Assembly: GCA_036741235.1 (NCBI GenBank)
Contig: DAINSQ010000202.1
Coordinates: forward strand, 1 to 8,381
DNA from: JABWBR01 sp036741235
Lineage (GTDB): Bacteria > Bacteroidota > Bacteroidia > Chitinophagales > Saprospiraceae
Direction of reading: 5' to 3'
DNA: 8,381 bases
The notes beneath the pieces are model-generated. The model saw nothing but the letters and a program-made list of their open reading frames with translations, was not told the origin of the DNA and ran no database searches. Below, piece by piece: positions 6,477 to 8,381 of the stretch. Position 1 is the first letter of the stretch; the number at the start of each line of letters is the position of its first letter. A program made the position numbers and the translations under genes.

Positions 6477-7271
6477 CTAATTGATCGTCCGGTTCAATTC
6501 CTCCAGCGTTTTGGCATCTACAAAATCTTCCAGCGCTCCGGTATCGAGGTTCAAGACTTTGAGCAGTTGGGGTTCTTCGCTGTAGTCGATTTCGCCCGAC
6601 CGGTTGAGGTCTTTGATAAAGGAAAGCGCTATTTTATTTGATTGAAATAAAAGCTGATAATCAGACAGCCCCAAATCCTTTTCGCCGTATTCCTTCAGGG
6701 TTTGGTCAGACAGGTTGTACACAAAAAACGACTCCAGGTCGGAGGCGTTGAGCTTGCCGTCTTTGTTGGTATCCTGCCGCGCGCCTTTGATGGCCAGGAT
6801 TTGGATACTGCCGTTGATGAATTGATTTTCAAAATGGGAGATGTGTATTTTTTCTTTAAAAACGACGGTTTTGGCGCCGCTTTTTTCGTCAAATACGATG
6901 ATGTTGTTGTATGAGCCGGCGAATTTGTATTTCCGGTAATAACTGTCGGAACTGCCGTAAACATCGAGTAATTCCCCGTCTTTATCGGTGGAAGGTTCGT
7001 TGAGCTGACTTACCGGCACGATGTATATTTTGTTGACCGAGTCGATGAGAGTCGGCATCAAAAAGCTGGCGGTTTGGGTCGGCGCTTTTTTACCTCCTTC
7101 TTCGCTTGTTTCTACCCGCAGCGAGGTATTGTCGCGGCTATTGAAACCAAATGAGCCGGCAATAATTTTGAAAGCGCCGACAATAAAAGCGCCGCCCAAA
7201 ACAATAAGGGCCAAGGTGCCAAATATGGCAATCAGCTTCTGGTTATAATGGTTGAGATTCATATCCTTCAT
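6477..7271 (-). CDS. Uncharacterised single-pass membrane protein with two EF-hand-like calcium loops
   Basis: 264 residues; I do not recognise the family. A short polar N-terminus is followed by one hydrophobic segment (about 13-37) with no obvious cleavage site, so it is probably anchored with its C-terminal domain outside the cytoplasm. Two 12-residue loops match the EF-hand pattern: 167-178 (Asp167, Asn169, Asp171, Gly172, Asp178) and 221-232 (Asp221, Asn223, Ser225, Gly226, Asp229, Glu232). Flanking sequence looks like beta strands, not helices, and the loops sit inside a threefold repeat (about 81-140, 155-200, 213-256). Each unit has a strand-like start, an Asp-rich loop, and a hydrophobic strand plus turn (FDEKSGAKTVVF, YNLSDQTLKEY, LNLDTGALEDF). 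This suggests propeller-like blades with calcium loops. The start codon is the ATG at 7271; a second ATG three codons in is possible. It begins 9 bases after the permease stop, so the two are likely one operon. Confidence 0.85.
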   Translation of the reverse strand: MKDMNLNHYNQKLIAIFGTLALIVLGGAFIVGAFKIIAGSFGFNSRDNTSLRVETSEEGGKKAPTQTASFLMPTLIDSVNKIYIVPVSQLNEPSTDKDGELLDVYGSSDSYYRKYKFAGSYNNIIVFDEKSGAKTVVFKEKIHISHFENQFINGSIQILAIKGARQDTNKDGKLNASDLESFFVYNLSDQTLKEYGEKDLGLSDYQLLFQSNKIALSFIKDLNRSGEIDYSEEPQLLKVLNLDTGALEDFVDAKTLEELNRTIN

Positions 7272-7280
7272 TATTTGTTG

Positions 7281-8381
7281 TTAAAATTGATTCCAAACCC
7301 ACATTGCCCATACGGCTGCCAATCCTGCCAGCCCCATCAAAGCGCTGGCAACTGAATACGACCGCAGTGCCGTATTAGTATCCAACTGGCCAAAACGCGA
7401 CACCACCCAAAAATACGAATCATTAGTATGCGACACCGCCATCGAGCCGGCGCCCATGGCCAATAAGGCGAAGATGCGGCTGTTTTCGGCGTCGAAACCC
7501 AGCGAAGGCAGTAGCGGCGCCAGGATGCTTGCCGCCGAAATGACGGCCACGGTAGAGCTGCCCTGCGCCGTTTTGAACACCGCCGCCAGGGCAAAAGGTA
7601 TTAGAAGGCCCAAACCGCTGGCGGCAAAAGCCGGCCCGAAAACTTCGCCGAGGTTCAGCGCTTTGATCACTTCGCCGAAGGCGCCGCCGGCGCCGGTGAT
7701 CAGCAAGATGCCGCCCGACTTGACCAGCGCGGCTTCGAGCAACTGATTGACGGCCGTTTTTTCTATTTTTGGAAATAAAGGCAGGCACAACAATATCCCA
7801 ATCAACAGTGCCACTACCGGGTCGCCGGCTATTTTGACGACGTTGAGCAATCCGCTGGCAACCGGCGCAGGCTCCAGCAAAACCAGCGATTTGATGGCGA
7901 TGAGCGCCACGGGCCCCACCACCGGCAAAGCCGACAATAACGGCGAAGGCAGTCGTTCAGGCTGTTGCTGTGGTTGGTAATCTAACACCTCTACCGGCGG
8001 GATTCCAGCCCGTCGGTTCAGCCATTTCGCCCACAGATAACCCACAGCAGCAGCAGGCAGGGCTGCCACGGCGCCCAACAGCATCGTACGGCCGATATCG
8101 GCGCCCAGCGTACCGGCTGCCGCCGTAATTCCGGGGTGCGGCGGTACGAGGCAGTGTACCGCATATAACCCCGTAGCCAGGCTCACCACCAGCCACACCC
8201 GCCGCCCGGGCGACTGCGCCGCCAGCGACACTGCCAGCCCCGACAATACCACAAACCCCGAATCGCAAAAAATGGGAAAACCCACCCCAAAGCCAATGAC
8301 ACTGAGGGCCAGCGGCGCCCGCGATTCGCCGGTGAGGCCCAGCACCGCCCGCGCCAGACTGGCAGTCGCCCCAGCTTTTTC
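7281..8381 (-). CDS. GntP-family permease (gluconate/sugar-acid:H+ symporter type), 5' end outside window
   Basis: The frame is open to the window edge, giving 366 residues plus stop. GntP proteins are about 440-450 residues, so roughly 80-90 N-terminal residues are missing. A GTG at 8345 is not a likely start because family-like sequence continues through it. The protein is almost entirely hydrophobic helices. Family landmarks in order: GFGVGFPIFCDSGF (equivalent to the GFxxGFxxFxEVGF region of E. coli GntT), the conserved PPHPG followed by TAAAGTLGADIG, a Gly-rich ITGAGGAFGEV re-entrant-type segment, GSSTVAVISAAS, and SHTNDSYFW near the end. Members carry gluconate, related sugar acids, glycerate or D-serine with protons across the inner membrane; the substrate cannot be read from this sequence. 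It is the first visible gene of the minus-strand block, with its promoter beyond the window. The calcium-loop protein gene follows after 9 bases. Confidence 0.92.
   Translation of the reverse strand, partial: EKAGATASLARAVLGLTGESRAPLALSVIGFGVGFPIFCDSGFVVLSGLAVSLAAQSPGRRVWLVVSLATGLYAVHCLVPPHPGITAAAGTLGADIGRTMLLGAVAALPAAAVGYLWAKWLNRRAGIPPVEVLDYQPQQQPERLPSPLLSALPVVGPVALIAIKSLVLLEPAPVASGLLNVVKIAGDPVVALLIGILLCLPLFPKIEKTAVNQLLEAALVKSGGILLITGAGGAFGEVIKALNLGEVFGPAFAASGLGLLIPFALAAVFKTAQGSSTVAVISAASILAPLLPSLGFDAENSRIFALLAMGAGSMAVSHTNDSYFWVVSRFGQLDTNTALRSYSVASALMGLAGLAAVWAMWVWNQF

Noticed and set aside
7680..7694. Strong palindrome GGCGCC-GCC-GGCGCC in the permease gene
   Set aside because: It encodes the conserved Gly/Ala-rich segment of GntP proteins and is mid-gene with no T-run; codon choice explains it.
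1..8381. Search for CRISPR arrays, insertion sequences, tRNA genes, phage or defence genes
   Set aside because: No regularly spaced repeats, transposase motifs, terminal inverted repeats, tRNA-like cloverleaf or defence domains were seen; coding sequence leaves little room for them.

Overview
The window looks like chromosomal DNA from a Bacteroidota bacterium, probably from the Saprospiria/Chitinophagia/Cytophagia side of the phylum. This is an inference. It rests on the style of the proteins (a pirin with an N-terminal export-like leader, a large NagZ/serine-hydrolase fusion, a TMTC-type membrane protein with TPRs), on the near absence of Shine-Dalgarno sequences, and on one upstream region that fits the Bacteroidota promoter pattern TTTG-N19-TAnnTTT. 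I see no insertion sequence, phage gene, CRISPR array, tRNA or rRNA. Six protein genes fill almost the whole window.

Layout. Bases 1-119 are non-coding as far as I can tell. Two plus-strand genes follow, 2 bases apart: a pirin-family cupin protein with a Tat-like leader (120-992) and a small YjdI-type iron-sulfur protein (995-1228). Everything after that is on the minus strand, in the transcription order GntP-family permease (8381 to 7281, 5' end outside the window), a membrane-anchored protein with two EF-hand-like calcium loops (7271-6477), a polytopic TMTC-like glycosyltransferase with C-terminal TPRs (6373-4352), and a NagZ-type beta-N-acetylglucosaminidase fused to a beta-lactamase-fold serine hydrolase (about 4310-1233). 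The two blocks converge with only 4 bases between stop codons.

How the genes may work together. The pirin and Fe-S genes are probably co-transcribed and suggest a redox or metal-related role. In the minus-strand block, permease and EF-hand gene are 9 bases apart, and the glycosyltransferase and NagZ fusion overlap by TAGTG. A 103-base gap with a plausible promoter separates these two pairs, so they may be two transcripts. The best-supported biological statement is that the NagZ fusion joins in one exported polypeptide two activities that Bacillus subtilis carries as separate neighbouring genes for muropeptide rescue (NagZ and the amidase AmiE). What the TMTC-like enzyme and the calcium-loop protein do is not determined by the sequence. 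Nothing here clearly amounts to a new defence or mobile system; the most unusual items are the repeat architecture of the calcium-loop protein, the possibly exported pirin, and the coupling of a membrane glycosyltransferase to a cell-wall hydrolase.
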